Origin: Bacillus alkalicellulosilyticus
Lineage (GTDB): Bacteria > Bacillota > Bacilli > Bacillales > Bacillaceae_F
Length of the DNA: 64,000 nucleotides
Reading direction: 5' to 3'
Assembly (NCBI RefSeq): GCF_002019795.1
Contig: NZ_KV917381.1
Span: forward strand, 1,609,210-1,673,209
Shown here: positions 24,889-33,848 of the stretch, piece by piece
Layout of the letters: each line of letters starts with the position of its first letter
Position numbering within the stretch: the first letter of the stretch is position 1
Notes under the pieces: generated by a model
The model's database searches: none
Seen by the model: only the letters and a program-made list of their open reading frames with translations
What the model was told of the DNA's origin: nothing
Position numbers and translations under genes: made by a program

Positions 24889-25885
24889 AAGCAAATCTGT
24901 AATAAAGTAAAACAACAGTTGCTAAGACAAAGATGTAATTTAGAAAGACGAAAATCACTTGGTCTAAAACGGTTTTATGAATTTTAATCGGTGGTTTATA
25001 AAAGGACACTCCTTCAATGATAAACAACACGAGTATAAAGTGAATCATGCTGTGTCCAACGATTTCTACATAACCAAACAAAGTTGTCGTCATGATAAAG
25101 ATTCCGGTAAGAACGAAGGCTAACAAGCGATTTAATATCCCTACAATTAGTAAATATCCAACAACAAATTCAATAAATGCACTGATGACAATAAACGTTT
25201 CAGGCGAAAAAAAGAAAGTCGGAACATTGTGTGACGCGATAATATCGGCTGACATAGAAGGATACACCCATTTTTCAGCCGCCACCCAGCATAAAGACAA
25301 ACCAGTTGCTAAATATAAAAACGGGAAACTCCAGTTTTCATATTTTGTTTTAGCCATTAATAAAACAAAGGCTATTGCAATATAAAAACCGTAATCTAAC
25401 ATATGGAAAATACCCAATGCCAATACAAAATAAATGTATAAACTAAACATCAACACCCCTGCAGCTTTTGTAGCAAGGTGATAAGGGATAAGAAGTAATA
25501 CAATCATAATCCACGTTAATATTGTAATAAAGAATGTATTATGCTCGATTTCAGGCGCAAACAATGATCCGGAAAAAACTTGTAATAACAAGGAGATCGC
25601 GGTTCCATAGCGGAGGATGGTCATTGTATATTTACGAAATCCGTCAAGTTTATGGTCAATTTTACGTAACGGTTCATATTGCATAACCTTAGGAAGGACC
25701 TGTGGTAAAATAGCTAGTACTAACGCAGTAATAATCGTCAAAGCCATAAACAATGGTGTTATAATTTGGTCAATGGATTCTTTGACGGGCATCACATCGG
25801 TAAACCATTTTACATGAGCAAGCGCAATAAATGGAGTGAAAATGATTCCGACGAAAAGTAAAAAAGATAGTATAAATTTTTTCAT
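24887..25885 (-). CDS. Polytopic membrane protein of unknown function
   Basis: The protein has 332 residues from the ATG at 25885 (AGAGGTG upstream). A longer open frame overlaps the divergent protease gene and is not credible. It opens with a signal-like segment (FILSFLLFVGIIFTPFIALA) followed by HVKWFTDV, then about nine membrane helices. Acidic and His residues lie near the membrane (KWVYPSM, ETFIVISAFIEFVVGY, VGHSMIHFILVLFIIEG). The later half resembles DoxX-like quinone-linked membrane proteins, but I cannot assign it firmly. Confidence 0.7.
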   Translation of the reverse strand: MKKFILSFLLFVGIIFTPFIALAHVKWFTDVMPVKESIDQIITPLFMALTIITALVLAILPQVLPKVMQYEPLRKIDHKLDGFRKYTMTILRYGTAISLLLQVFSGSLFAPEIEHNTFFITILTWIMIVLLLIPYHLATKAAGVLMFSLYIYFVLALGIFHMLDYGFYIAIAFVLLMAKTKYENWSFPFLYLATGLSLCWVAAEKWVYPSMSADIIASHNVPTFFFSPETFIVISAFIEFVVGYLLIVGILNRLLAFVLTGIFIMTTTLFGYVEIVGHSMIHFILVLFIIEGVSFYKPPIKIHKTVLDQVIFVFLNYIFVLATVVLLYYRFA

Positions 25886-26065
25886 GTGTACACCTCTACA
25901 TCTCAGATTAAGAGCAATTGTATCATAACTCTTTTTATTATGTGAAAAACGTAACAAACTGTTCACAAGATTAAAACCGGTTTGTGACTTATTTTTTACA
26001 AAACTACTCGATTTTGATACAGTTTTTTTATAAAATATGGCTTTGAGGTAAAGGTTGGTGAGGAG

Positions 26066-26878
26066 ATGTCTGACGAACATAATGATAAAGAGTGGCTAGA
26101 TGAGGAAATAGATGAAAATTATGTTCCGACTCCCGAGGATTTTTTGTTCGATGAGGAAGAAAATGAGACGGAAAAGAAAGAAAAAAAGCGTAGTACTTTT
26201 TTTAAAAGGTTTATTGCTTTTGGGATAGTCTTTATCCTTGTGATGAACGGAGTTGTCTTACTCTTTCAACAATTTGGAACAGATGCGTTTGCTTTTGTCA
26301 AAACATCTTATGAGCTTTCACAAAATGAAGATGTTCAACAATACAAAGAATCAGTCGTTGTTATACAGGGAGAGCGTTCAAGAGGAACAGGATTTTCAAT
26401 TTCACCAAATGGGTACATCGTAACGAACCACCATGTCATTGATGGAATGTTATCTATCGGAGTGACTTTTGAAAACGGAGATCGATATGTGGCTGAATTG
26501 ATTGAAAGTTATCCGGAAGTCGATTTAGCTTTTTTAAAGATAGATGCAAAAGATTTGCCATATTTGGCGCTACGTGAAAAGGCTGGGGCGCCGGATGAAC
26601 ACATTTATGTGATAGGGAATCCTTTATCATTTACATGGATTGTTAATGAAGGAAGAGTATTACCTGAAAATCGAAATGCCATGACGATCTCTGCTCCCAT
26701 TTATCGTGGGAATAGCGGGAGTCCAGTAATTGCTAGTCGAGATGGTGAAGTAATCGGCGTTGTCTTTGCACGGTCAGTTCCTTCAATAAGGAGCGGAAGA
26801 GATTCGGTAGGCTTAGCCGTTCCAGTGGAAGACGTATGGGAACGACTACCGGAAGAGTATTTTCTCGATTTTAATTAA
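26066..26878 (+). CDS. Membrane-bound trypsin-like serine protease (S1C, no PDZ domain)
   Basis: The 270-residue protein has an acidic cytoplasmic start, one membrane segment (residues 48-68, FIAFGIVFILVMNGVVLL) and an extracellular protease domain. The catalytic residues are His in IVTNHHVIDG (about 128), Asp in EVDLAFLKID (about 155) and Ser in YRGNSGSPVIA (about 218). HtrA/DegP proteases carry PDZ domains after this region; here the protein ends about 50 residues past the active Ser. Regulation by substrate peptides through PDZ is therefore missing. Confidence 0.88.
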   Translation: MSDEHNDKEWLDEEIDENYVPTPEDFLFDEEENETEKKEKKRSTFFKRFIAFGIVFILVMNGVVLLFQQFGTDAFAFVKTSYELSQNEDVQQYKESVVVIQGERSRGTGFSISPNGYIVTNHHVIDGMLSIGVTFENGDRYVAELIESYPEVDLAFLKIDAKDLPYLALREKAGAPDEHIYVIGNPLSFTWIVNEGRVLPENRNAMTISAPIYRGNSGSPVIASRDGEVIGVVFARSVPSIRSGRDSVGLAVPVEDVWERLPEEYFLDFN

Positions 26879-26957
26879 AACATGTTTTATTCATTACTTA
26901 TCAGGTTATGGAAGTATAAGGGGGAAAACTACCAATCTTATAAGGAGTGATTCGAAT

Positions 26958-27734
26958 ATGTTATTTTATTCTGCATCACTAGCCCAATACTCTATTGAGG
27001 CTAAGGATGGGTCTATCGGAAAAGTAGAAGATGTTTATTTTGACGAAGAGAATTGGACGATACGCTATTTAGTCGTAAACACGAATCCGTGGCTCCCAGG
27101 ACGAAAGGTGCTCATTACCCCCATTTCAATTGAAAAAGTTGATACATTGCTTCGACAAGTGTATGTGGACTTAACGAAAGAACAGGTAAAGGAAAGTCCA
27201 GATGCAGACACAGAAAAACCTGTATCCAAAAAATTCGAGAGAAAACTCTTAGATTACTATGGGTATCCGTATTATTGGCATGGTCAAGGAGTGTGGGGTG
27301 GACAACCTAGTCCTAGATTGTTAATGAATGTCCCTCAATACGCTGGGATGAGGGACGGGCATAATGAAGATGATGATAGTAGTGATGATAGGATTCTTCA
27401 CAGCGGAAAAGAACTCACAGGCTCCTTCAATGGATATTCGATCAGGACAAAAGGAGAAAGTTTTGGACAAGTTGTCGACTTTATTATAGAAGATGAGACG
27501 TGGAAAGTTCGTTATTTTTTAGTAGAAATGAAGAAATGGATGCCTTCAAAGGAAGTAATCCTGTCTCCTAACTGGATCGAATCAATCGTCTGGGAGAATA
27601 AAGAAATTCAAATGGGGATTACAAAAGAACAAGTTGAACAAGCTCCTGAATTTATTAAAAACAAAACAGAGTTAGATAAAGAGTATGAAAGATCGTTATT
27701 TGGTTATTACAACAGGCAATACGATTGGGACTAA
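26958..27734 (+). CDS. Double PRC-barrel domain protein
   Basis: Residues 10-78 and 155-225 are two copies of a PRC-barrel: YSIEAKDGSIGKVEDVYFDE with WTIRYLVVNTN, and YSIRTKGESFGQVVDFIIED with WKVRYFLVEMK. Each is followed by a similar helical tail (VYVDLTKEQVKESPDAD and IQMGITKEQVEQAPEFI). The linker is Tyr/Trp-rich (YYGYPYYWHGQG). There is no signal peptide. PRC-barrels mediate protein or RNA contacts; no specific function can be given. It lies about 80 bases after the protease gene, possibly co-transcribed. Confidence 0.85.
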   Translation: MLFYSASLAQYSIEAKDGSIGKVEDVYFDEENWTIRYLVVNTNPWLPGRKVLITPISIEKVDTLLRQVYVDLTKEQVKESPDADTEKPVSKKFERKLLDYYGYPYYWHGQGVWGGQPSPRLLMNVPQYAGMRDGHNEDDDSSDDRILHSGKELTGSFNGYSIRTKGESFGQVVDFIIEDETWKVRYFLVEMKKWMPSKEVILSPNWIESIVWENKEIQMGITKEQVEQAPEFIKNKTELDKEYERSLFGYYNRQYDWD

Positions 27735-27767
27735 AGGATAAGAAAGCTAGAAAATTGAAAAAAAGCG

Positions 27768-27796
27768 TTGACATGTCTTTCAATGTTCATTACCCT
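27768..27796 (+). promoter_or_regulatory. Candidate sigma-A promoter of the B12 operon
   Basis: A perfect TTGACA at 27768-27773 is followed after 17 bases by TACCCT (27791-27796), a weak -10. Transcription would start around 27803, just before the cobalamin riboswitch. Confidence 0.6.
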
Positions 27797-27820
27797 TAAG
27801 TAGAAAATAAATAGTTTTGG

Positions 27821-28123
27821 GAAAAGGTGAAGATTGATGACAATCTTCTAATAGGGAAGTCGGTGAAAGTCCGACGCGGTCCCGCCACTGTATTTGGTTG
27901 CTTTTTAGCATAGCCACTGATTCTAAGATGAATTGGGAAGGAGCTAAAAAGTGTGAACCAAGAGCCAGGAGACCTGCCTTTTCTAACAATACTGCTTGAC
28001 CTACGGAGGATAGGGAGGTGTTAGAGAGCGACGTCTCGATCGAAAGAACATGAAATCTATGTCTTTTTATACGCAAATGTCCAAGCATCTCTAACCCTAT
28101 CTTTGGGTGGAGATGCTTTTTTT
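27821..28123 (+). promoter_or_regulatory. Cobalamin riboswitch (aptamer plus expression platform)
   Basis: The aptamer spans 27821-27983. It is closed by GAAAAGG (27821-27827) pairing with CCTTTTC (27977-27983) and includes TAATAGGGAA, GTCCGACGCGGTCCCGCCAC and the B12 box AGCCAGGAGACCTGCC (27963-27978). Behind it GATAGGG and GTTAGAG (28009-28026) can pair with CTCTAACCCTATC (28089-28101), an antiterminator that would break the terminator stem. Bound adenosylcobalamin should therefore shut off the operon at transcription. Confidence 0.95.
28085..28123 (+). terminator. Riboswitch-controlled terminator
   Basis: GCATCTC-t-AACCC pairs with GGGT-g-GAGATGC, followed by TTTTTTT. It ends 24 bases before the first operon gene. 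Confidence 0.92.
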
Positions 28124-28146
28124 ATTTTGTTAGGAGGAAAAAAGGA

Positions 28147-28758
28147 ATGGAAATAGGCTTACTAAGTGTACTAGGGTTAGGGTTATTAATTGGATTACGT
28201 CACTCGTTAGATGCGGATCATGTGGTAGCAGTTTCGACAATAGCGACACGTACGAACAATGTGGTTAAAGCAGGATTGACTGGTATGTTTTGGGGGCTTG
28301 GGCACACCTTGACGATTCTGGTTATGGGTGTGATTGTTCTTTTCCTAGATTTAAAGATACCTGAACAGCTCGACTTGTATTTTGAATATTTGGTAGCGGC
28401 AGCAATCGTTTATTTAGGTGTTAAAACGATAGTTGACGCTAAGAAACTAGGAGGTAAAGAATCTCTTGAGCATTTGCATCGCTTTCATATTCGTTCGTTT
28501 GTCGTTGGAATGATTCATGGGTTAGCAGGAAGTGCCGCTTTACTTTTGGTAATGGTGAGTCGAATTCAAGATACAACACAAGGATTTATTTTTCTACTTA
28601 TATTTGGATTAGGTTCAGTAGTTGGAATGTTTGTTGTTGCGATGGTGCTTAGCATACCGATGAAATTATGTAAGTCAAATATTGTTCAACGAAGAGTACT
28701 TTATGGAGTTGGCGGATTTAGCATCTTGTTTGCAGTAGTATTAGTAGCATTTTTATAA
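28147..28758 (+). CDS. NicO/UreH-type nickel-cobalt transporter
   Basis: This 203-residue membrane protein has six hydrophobic segments. The metal motif is RHSLDADHV (HX4DH) in the first helix, with GLGHTLT in the second, as in the NiCoT/NicO families. Its place as first gene behind a cobalamin riboswitch points to cobalt uptake for corrin synthesis. AGGAGG precedes the ATG. It is shorter than full NiCoT permeases of about 330 residues and closer to UreH-like proteins. Confidence 0.85.
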   Translation: MEIGLLSVLGLGLLIGLRHSLDADHVVAVSTIATRTNNVVKAGLTGMFWGLGHTLTILVMGVIVLFLDLKIPEQLDLYFEYLVAAAIVYLGVKTIVDAKKLGGKESLEHLHRFHIRSFVVGMIHGLAGSAALLLVMVSRIQDTTQGFIFLLIFGLGSVVGMFVVAMVLSIPMKLCKSNIVQRRVLYGVGGFSILFAVVLVAFL

Positions 28759-28777
28759 AGAACTGGAGGGCGAATGG

Positions 28778-30385
28778 ATGAAACAAAAGAAAGGAAAGCT
28801 GCTCGTTATAGGTTTTGGCCCAGGAAGTGAAAATCATATGACCTTTCGAGCCAAGGAAGCAATTCTTGAGAGCGATGCGATTATTGGTTACAACACATAC
28901 ATTGATATCATTCGACCGCTTATCACCACACAAGATATTGTCAGAACGGGAATGACAGAAGAGGTTAGCCGAGCACAGGAAGCAGTTAGACAAGCAGAGT
29001 CAGGTAAAGCGGTTGCTGTAATTTCAAGTGGCGATGCTGGTGTGTATGGTATGGCGGGCTTAATTTATGAAGTATTAATTGAAAAAGGTTGGGACCCGGA
29101 TACAGGTGTTGAGGTGGAAATCATTCCTGGAGTGTCAGCAATTAACTCTTGCGCTTCATTACTAGGGGCTCCGATTATGCATGATGCGTGTACGATTAGC
29201 TTAAGTGACCATCTTACCCCATGGGAGTTAATCAAACAAAGAGTAGAGGCAGCAGCTCAAGCTGATTTTGTCATTGCTCTATATAACCCAAGAAGCGGAA
29301 GAAGAACAAAGCAAATTATTGAGACACAACGGATTTTACTGCAATACCGTTCTCCTGATACACCTGTTGGTCTTGTCAAAAGTGCGTTTAGAGAGCGCCA
29401 AGAAGTAACGGTAACCACATTGGCTAACATGCTAGATTATGAGATTGGAATGCTTATGACAGTTATTATCGGAAATAATTCAACATTTTTGTATAATGGC
29501 TTACTGATTACCCCGCGAGGCTATCAACGAAAATATACGTTACATGAAGCTGAGCAAAAGCTTAAGCCTCACGAACGTTTAAAAGAAGAAGCAGAGCCAT
29601 GGGCACTTCATCAAGGTCAAAAAGAAGAACATAAAACAACTGCGAAAAGCTTGGCAGAAGAAGCACTGCAGCACCTTTCTGGCAAAGAAGTAGCTGCCAC
29701 TGCTGTTGTAGAGGAACCATCAATAAGTTTTAAGCAAACGTCTGTTTTTGAATTTGCGGTATCGCCTGGTATTGTCTCTAAAAAATTGTCCCCAAAGCAA
29801 ATGATAACTTTAGTTGAAACGGTTGGAGAAGAAGCCACAATTGAATATACAACGGACCATCAGCTGCGTGTTTCAGTCGAAACTGACAATCCTGAAAACA
29901 TCACCTCACAGCTTCAATCAGAAGGATTGTTGCTTCTGCCAGTTGGTGATGTCGTCACAATAAAAGCGTGTGATTTTTGTGATGGCGAAAAAGCGGAAGC
30001 AATTGGTCAAGCTGAAGAGCTTCAGCAATTAATAGGTGGAGATACGGTTCCAAAGCAACTGACGATTGGATTTAATGGCTGTGGTATGGCATGTTATGGG
30101 GCACCTATGAATGATATTGGGATTATTTATCGTAAAAAAGGCTTCGATCTTTTTATAGGTGCCAAAACAACAGGACGAAATGCACATGTAGGGCAATTAG
30201 TAGAAGAAGGTATCCAACCTGAAGACATTGTTCAAAAGGTCGTAGCTGTTGTTGAGGACTATAAACAACGAGGGCTACCGAATGAAAGATTTCATAAATT
30301 CTTTAAAAGAGTTCGTACAGTAACAGGATTTACGTATCGCGACGTACCTGAACAAGTGGTCGTGGATGCGGTCTGTGGTGATTAG
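28778..30385 (+). CDS. cbiH: Cobalt-factor III methyltransferase CbiH60 (CbiH fused to a ferredoxin/sulfite-reductase-like domain)
   Basis: Residues 1-250 are the C17-methyltransferase that contracts the ring (VIGFGPGSENHMTFRAKEAI, ISSGDAGVYGMAGL, EIIPGVSAINSCASLLGAP). Residues about 310-535 carry a nitrite/sulfite-reductase-like 4Fe-4S domain with CDFC and NGCGMACYG. Bacillus megaterium CbiH60 has this same two-part design and was shown to make cobalt-precorrin-4 in the anaerobic pathway. The first segment after the methyltransferase (residues 250-300) is charged and linker-like. It starts 19 bases after nicO. Confidence 0.93.
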   Translation: MKQKKGKLLVIGFGPGSENHMTFRAKEAILESDAIIGYNTYIDIIRPLITTQDIVRTGMTEEVSRAQEAVRQAESGKAVAVISSGDAGVYGMAGLIYEVLIEKGWDPDTGVEVEIIPGVSAINSCASLLGAPIMHDACTISLSDHLTPWELIKQRVEAAAQADFVIALYNPRSGRRTKQIIETQRILLQYRSPDTPVGLVKSAFRERQEVTVTTLANMLDYEIGMLMTVIIGNNSTFLYNGLLITPRGYQRKYTLHEAEQKLKPHERLKEEAEPWALHQGQKEEHKTTAKSLAEEALQHLSGKEVAATAVVEEPSISFKQTSVFEFAVSPGIVSKKLSPKQMITLVETVGEEATIEYTTDHQLRVSVETDNPENITSQLQSEGLLLLPVGDVVTIKACDFCDGEKAEAIGQAEELQQLIGGDTVPKQLTIGFNGCGMACYGAPMNDIGIIYRKKGFDLFIGAKTTGRNAHVGQLVEEGIQPEDIVQKVVAVVEDYKQRGLPNERFHKFFKRVRTVTGFTYRDVPEQVVVDAVCGD

Positions 30386-30408
30386 TTTAAATAAATGGGG
30401 GAAAAGAA

Positions 30409-31290
30409 ATGGATGCGATAGTTTTTATTGGTCATGGTAGCAAGAAGGCAGAAGGAAATTCTCAAGTTCTTGAATTTGTCGATTCTATGAAGTGTGACAT
30501 TCCGGTTCCGATTGTGGAAACCTGTTTTTTAGAATTTGCAAAACCTACAATAGCGCAAGCAATTAAAGAGGTTGTTGAAGTAGGGGCAACACGAGTAGCT
30601 CTCGTACCGATGATGTTTTTTTCGGCAGGTCATGCCAAGATTCATATTCCACAAGAAATTGATGAAGCAAAAGCAGCTTATCCTCATGTTCAATTTTCAT
30701 ATGGCCGTCCAATCGGTGTGCATGATAAGTTGTTTGATATTTTACAAGGACGATTACAAGAGGTAGGCTTTCATCCAACAGAAAAGCATGACGATACAGC
30801 CGTGTTGTTGGTAGGAAGGGGGAGTAGCGATAGTGATGCTAATAGTGAGCTTTACAAGATTGCTAGAATTCTAGCAGAAAGACTTCATATGACGTCAATA
30901 GAGTTATCTTTTATAGGGGTGACGACACCAACAGTGGAGGAAGGTATTGACCGCTGTTTGAAGCTTGGAGCGAAAAAAGTTTATGTTGTGCCATATTTCT
31001 TCTTCACCGGTGTCTTAATGGAGCGCATGGAAGAAAAGTTGCTTGAATTTAGAACCCAGTGGCCTAATTATCAATTTACGATGACAACCTTTTTTGGCTT
31101 TCATCCTGAATTAAAGGCAATTTTTATCGACCGTGCAATTGAGGCTCTTGGTGGTGAAGCAAAGCTAAATTGCGATGTTTGTCAATACCGACTTCATGCG
31201 CTTGAACATATGGATGTTCATCACCATCACCACGATCACGACCATAATCATCATCACCATGAACATGAAGAAGTTCATGCACATAAATAA
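30409..31290 (+). CDS. cbiX: Sirohydrochlorin cobaltochelatase CbiX with His-rich tail
   Basis: This 293-residue long-form chelatase inserts cobalt into sirohydrochlorin, the entry step to the anaerobic corrin pathway. It has FIGHGSKKAEGN and FFSAGHAKIHIP with the metal-binding histidines, a second lobe starting LLVGRGSSDSDANSE, and a CDVCQYR motif near residue 262. The last 25 residues are mostly His with Asp and Glu, a likely metal store. Its paralogue in the siroheme operon (8669) lacks the His tail, which supports cobalt here and iron there. Confidence 0.93.
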   Translation: MDAIVFIGHGSKKAEGNSQVLEFVDSMKCDIPVPIVETCFLEFAKPTIAQAIKEVVEVGATRVALVPMMFFSAGHAKIHIPQEIDEAKAAYPHVQFSYGRPIGVHDKLFDILQGRLQEVGFHPTEKHDDTAVLLVGRGSSDSDANSELYKIARILAERLHMTSIELSFIGVTTPTVEEGIDRCLKLGAKKVYVVPYFFFTGVLMERMEEKLLEFRTQWPNYQFTMTTFFGFHPELKAIFIDRAIEALGGEAKLNCDVCQYRLHALEHMDVHHHHHDHDHNHHHHEHEEVHAHK

Positions 31291-31310
31291 GTTAAAAAGG
31301 ATAGATGACA

Positions 31311-32075
31311 ATGATATTAGTGCTAGCTGGTACAAGTGATGCCCGGGAACTTGCCCTTGAGATCCGGGAACATGGCTATGACGTTATCACTTCAGTCGTT
31401 ACTGAAAACGCAGGATTAGCGATGAAGGAAAATGGTCTTCGATTTTTAATAGGGCGCCTTACAGCCGAACAAATGGTGCAGGTTATTACTGAGAATGATA
31501 TTTCACTTCTTATAGATGCGACACATCCATTTGCTGAGGAAGCTTCAAAAAATGCGATGTTGGCTTCAAGTCAGCTTGAAATCCCGTATATCCGCTATGA
31601 ACGCTTATCCTATACAGACACAACCAAGCTCATTACAGAAGTGTCTACATACGAGGAAGCAGCAGCTCTTGCGGCAGAACGCCGGGGAGTTGTAATGCTG
31701 ACGACTGGAAGTAAGACAGTACATATTTTTGCTAAGGCGCTGCTTCCCCTTGAAGATGTGAGAATGCTAGCACGCATGCTTCCAAGAAAAGATAACATGG
31801 AAAAATGTGAGCAACTCGGGATTGAGCAAAAAAATATAATTGCGATTCAAGGTCCATTTTCTAAAGAGTTAAACAAAGCTTTATATGAACAATACAAGGT
31901 CACAACCGTGATAACAAAAGAGAGCGGAAAGGTAGGATCGGTTGACGAAAAAGTTGAAGCAGCGAAAGAACTAGGTATACCCGTAATTATGATTGCAAGA
32001 CCGAATATTAATTATGGGGCTGTGTTTCATACATTTACTGATGTCATACACATGATAAAAAATTTGGAGGTGTAA
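31311..32075 (+). CDS. cbiJ: Cobalt-precorrin-6A reductase CbiJ
   Basis: CbiJ reduces the macrocycle of cobalt-precorrin-6A with NADH. The 254-residue protein starts MILVLAGTSDARELALEIRE, the N-terminal signature of CbiJ/CobK, and has DISLLIDATHPFAEEASKNA and TTGSKTVHIF. I prefer the ATG at 31311, ten bases after AAAAAGG, over an ATG two codons earlier. It lies between cbiX and cbiC. Confidence 0.92.
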   Translation: MILVLAGTSDARELALEIREHGYDVITSVVTENAGLAMKENGLRFLIGRLTAEQMVQVITENDISLLIDATHPFAEEASKNAMLASSQLEIPYIRYERLSYTDTTKLITEVSTYEEAAALAAERRGVVMLTTGSKTVHIFAKALLPLEDVRMLARMLPRKDNMEKCEQLGIEQKNIIAIQGPFSKELNKALYEQYKVTTVITKESGKVGSVDEKVEAAKELGIPVIMIARPNINYGAVFHTFTDVIHMIKNLEV

Positions 32076-32076
32076 C

Positions 32077-32727
32077 ATGGATTTTCAAACAGAATTTAAG
32101 CCATTAACGGTCCAACCACAAGAAATTGAAGGAAAAAGCTTTGACATGATCACCAAAGAAATTGGGGAACACCCTTTTACAGACGAACAATATCCTGTTG
32201 TGCAGCGTATCATCCATGCATCGGCTGACTTTGAACTTGGCCGAAGTGTTGTCTTTCACCCTGATGCCATCAAAGCTGGAATTGCGGCGATTAGAGCTGG
32301 AAAACCAGTCGTAGCAGATGTACAAATGATTCAAGCGGGGATAAGTAAACCAAGACTTGAGAAGTTTGGTGGACATGTTCGAGTGTATATTTCTGATCCA
32401 GATGTCATAGAGGAAGCGAAACGCCTTAACACGACAAGAGCGATTATTTCGATGCGTAAAGCAATTAAGGAAGCAGAAGGAGGCATTTTTGCGATTGGCA
32501 ATGCCCCAACAGCCTTACTTGAACTCATTCGCTTAGTAAAAACAGGAGAAGCAAAGCCAGGCTTAATTGTTGGAATGCCTGTTGGATTTGTGTCCGCAGC
32601 TGAATCAAAAGATGAGCTCGCAAAATTAGATGTGCCATTTATCACAAACTTTGGGCGAAAAGGTGGTAGCCCAGTGACAGTGGCTGCAGTCAATGCTATA
32701 TCGATTATGGCAGAAAAACAAGAGTAA
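32077..32727 (+). CDS. cbiC: Cobalt-precorrin-8 methylmutase CbiC
   Basis: CbiC moves a methyl group from C11 to C12 to form cobyrinic acid. The 216-residue protein contains VVQRIIHASADFELGRSVVF with the catalytic His, then GKPVVADVQMIQAGISK and FAIGNAPTALLELI. The family is about 210 residues. It begins one base after the cbiJ stop (GGAGG before the ATG), and its stop overlaps the cbiD start. Confidence 0.95.
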   Translation: MDFQTEFKPLTVQPQEIEGKSFDMITKEIGEHPFTDEQYPVVQRIIHASADFELGRSVVFHPDAIKAGIAAIRAGKPVVADVQMIQAGISKPRLEKFGGHVRVYISDPDVIEEAKRLNTTRAIISMRKAIKEAEGGIFAIGNAPTALLELIRLVKTGEAKPGLIVGMPVGFVSAAESKDELAKLDVPFITNFGRKGGSPVTVAAVNAISIMAEKQE

Positions 32728-33848
32728 TGATGAAGAAGCAGACAAAGGATCCGAAAGAAATGAGACATGGGTATACAACAGGTTCCAATGCGACAGCAGC
32801 GACAAAAGCAGCACTTATGTCACTGTTGTTGCAAACAAGAGTGATGTCTGTTGAAATAACTTTACCGATTGGTGAAAAGGTAACATTTCAGATGGAACAC
32901 GTTTTTATAGAAGAAAATTATGCCATGGCGGAAGTGATAAAAGATGCCGGAGACGACCCAGATGCGACGCATAAAGCGAAAATCGTCTCTACGGTTTCCT
33001 TCAGTGATTTACATGGAATCACACTTGATGGGGGTAAGGGGGTAGGACGAGTTACAAAACCTGGCTTACCCGTACCAGTTGGACAAGCAGCGATTAACCC
33101 AGTGCCAAGACGAATGATTACAGAGACCGCTCAAGAAGTGATTGATGAATTTGGCATTGAAAAAGGAGTTCATATTGTAATCTCGGTGCCTGATGGAGAG
33201 GAAATTGCCAAAAAAACGCTTAATGGGCGACTGGGGATTATTGGTGGCATTTCAATATTGGGGACAAGAGGGACAGTGGTTCCGTTTTCAACTGCAGCTT
33301 ATAAAGCAAGTGTCGCACAAGCGGTCAATGTAGCCGTAAAAAACAACTGCAAGCACTTGTTTTTAACAACTGGTGGCCGCAGTGAAAAATATGCCATCAG
33401 CTTATATCCTAATCATCCAGAAGAAGCCTTCATTGAGATGGGGGATTTTGTTGGTTTTGCATTAAAGTCTTGTAAATCAAAAAAGGTAACTAAAGTCACT
33501 CTCGTTGGAATGATGGGGAAGTTTTCAAAGGTCGCACAAGGTGTGATGAACGTTCACTCCAAAAGTGCTCCTGTTAGTTTTGAATTTCTTGCCTCAGTTG
33601 CAACTCAAGCTGGTGTGTCTGAGGATTTAGTTGATGAGATAAAAGGAGCGAATACAGCGTCCCAAGTTGGTACATTAATGATCGAGCAGGGCTACAATTC
33701 CTTTTTTTCAAAGCTTTGTACGTATGCTTCAGAAGCGGGCTTAAAGGAAGTAAACGGTGGTATGGAAATCGAGACGATTATTATGTCAATGCAAGGGGAT
33801 GTGCTAGGAAGGGAGACGGTCACATGGGAATCAAAGTTATCGGAGTAA
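32727..33848 (+). CDS. cbiD: Cobalt-precorrin-5B C1-methyltransferase CbiD
   Basis: CbiD methylates C1 in the anaerobic pathway. The 373-residue protein has the characteristic RHGYTTGSNATAATKAAL, VGRVTKPGLPVPVGQAAINP and TTGGRSEKYAISLYPNHP. The ATG overlaps the cbiC stop (TAATG); a second ATG follows directly. The 3' end overlaps cbiET by 25 bases. CbiD is restricted to oxygen-independent, cobalt-early synthesis. Confidence 0.95.
   Translation: MMKKQTKDPKEMRHGYTTGSNATAATKAALMSLLLQTRVMSVEITLPIGEKVTFQMEHVFIEENYAMAEVIKDAGDDPDATHKAKIVSTVSFSDLHGITLDGGKGVGRVTKPGLPVPVGQAAINPVPRRMITETAQEVIDEFGIEKGVHIVISVPDGEEIAKKTLNGRLGIIGGISILGTRGTVVPFSTAAYKASVAQAVNVAVKNNCKHLFLTTGGRSEKYAISLYPNHPEEAFIEMGDFVGFALKSCKSKKVTKVTLVGMMGKFSKVAQGVMNVHSKSAPVSFEFLASVATQAGVSEDLVDEIKGANTASQVGTLMIEQGYNSFFSKLCTYASEAGLKEVNGGMEIETIIMSMQGDVLGRETVTWESKLSE

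Noticed and set aside
25941-25956. TGTGAAAAACGTAACA, resembling a TnrA box
   Set aside because: The spacer is six instead of seven bases, and the site is not placed at a recognisable promoter.
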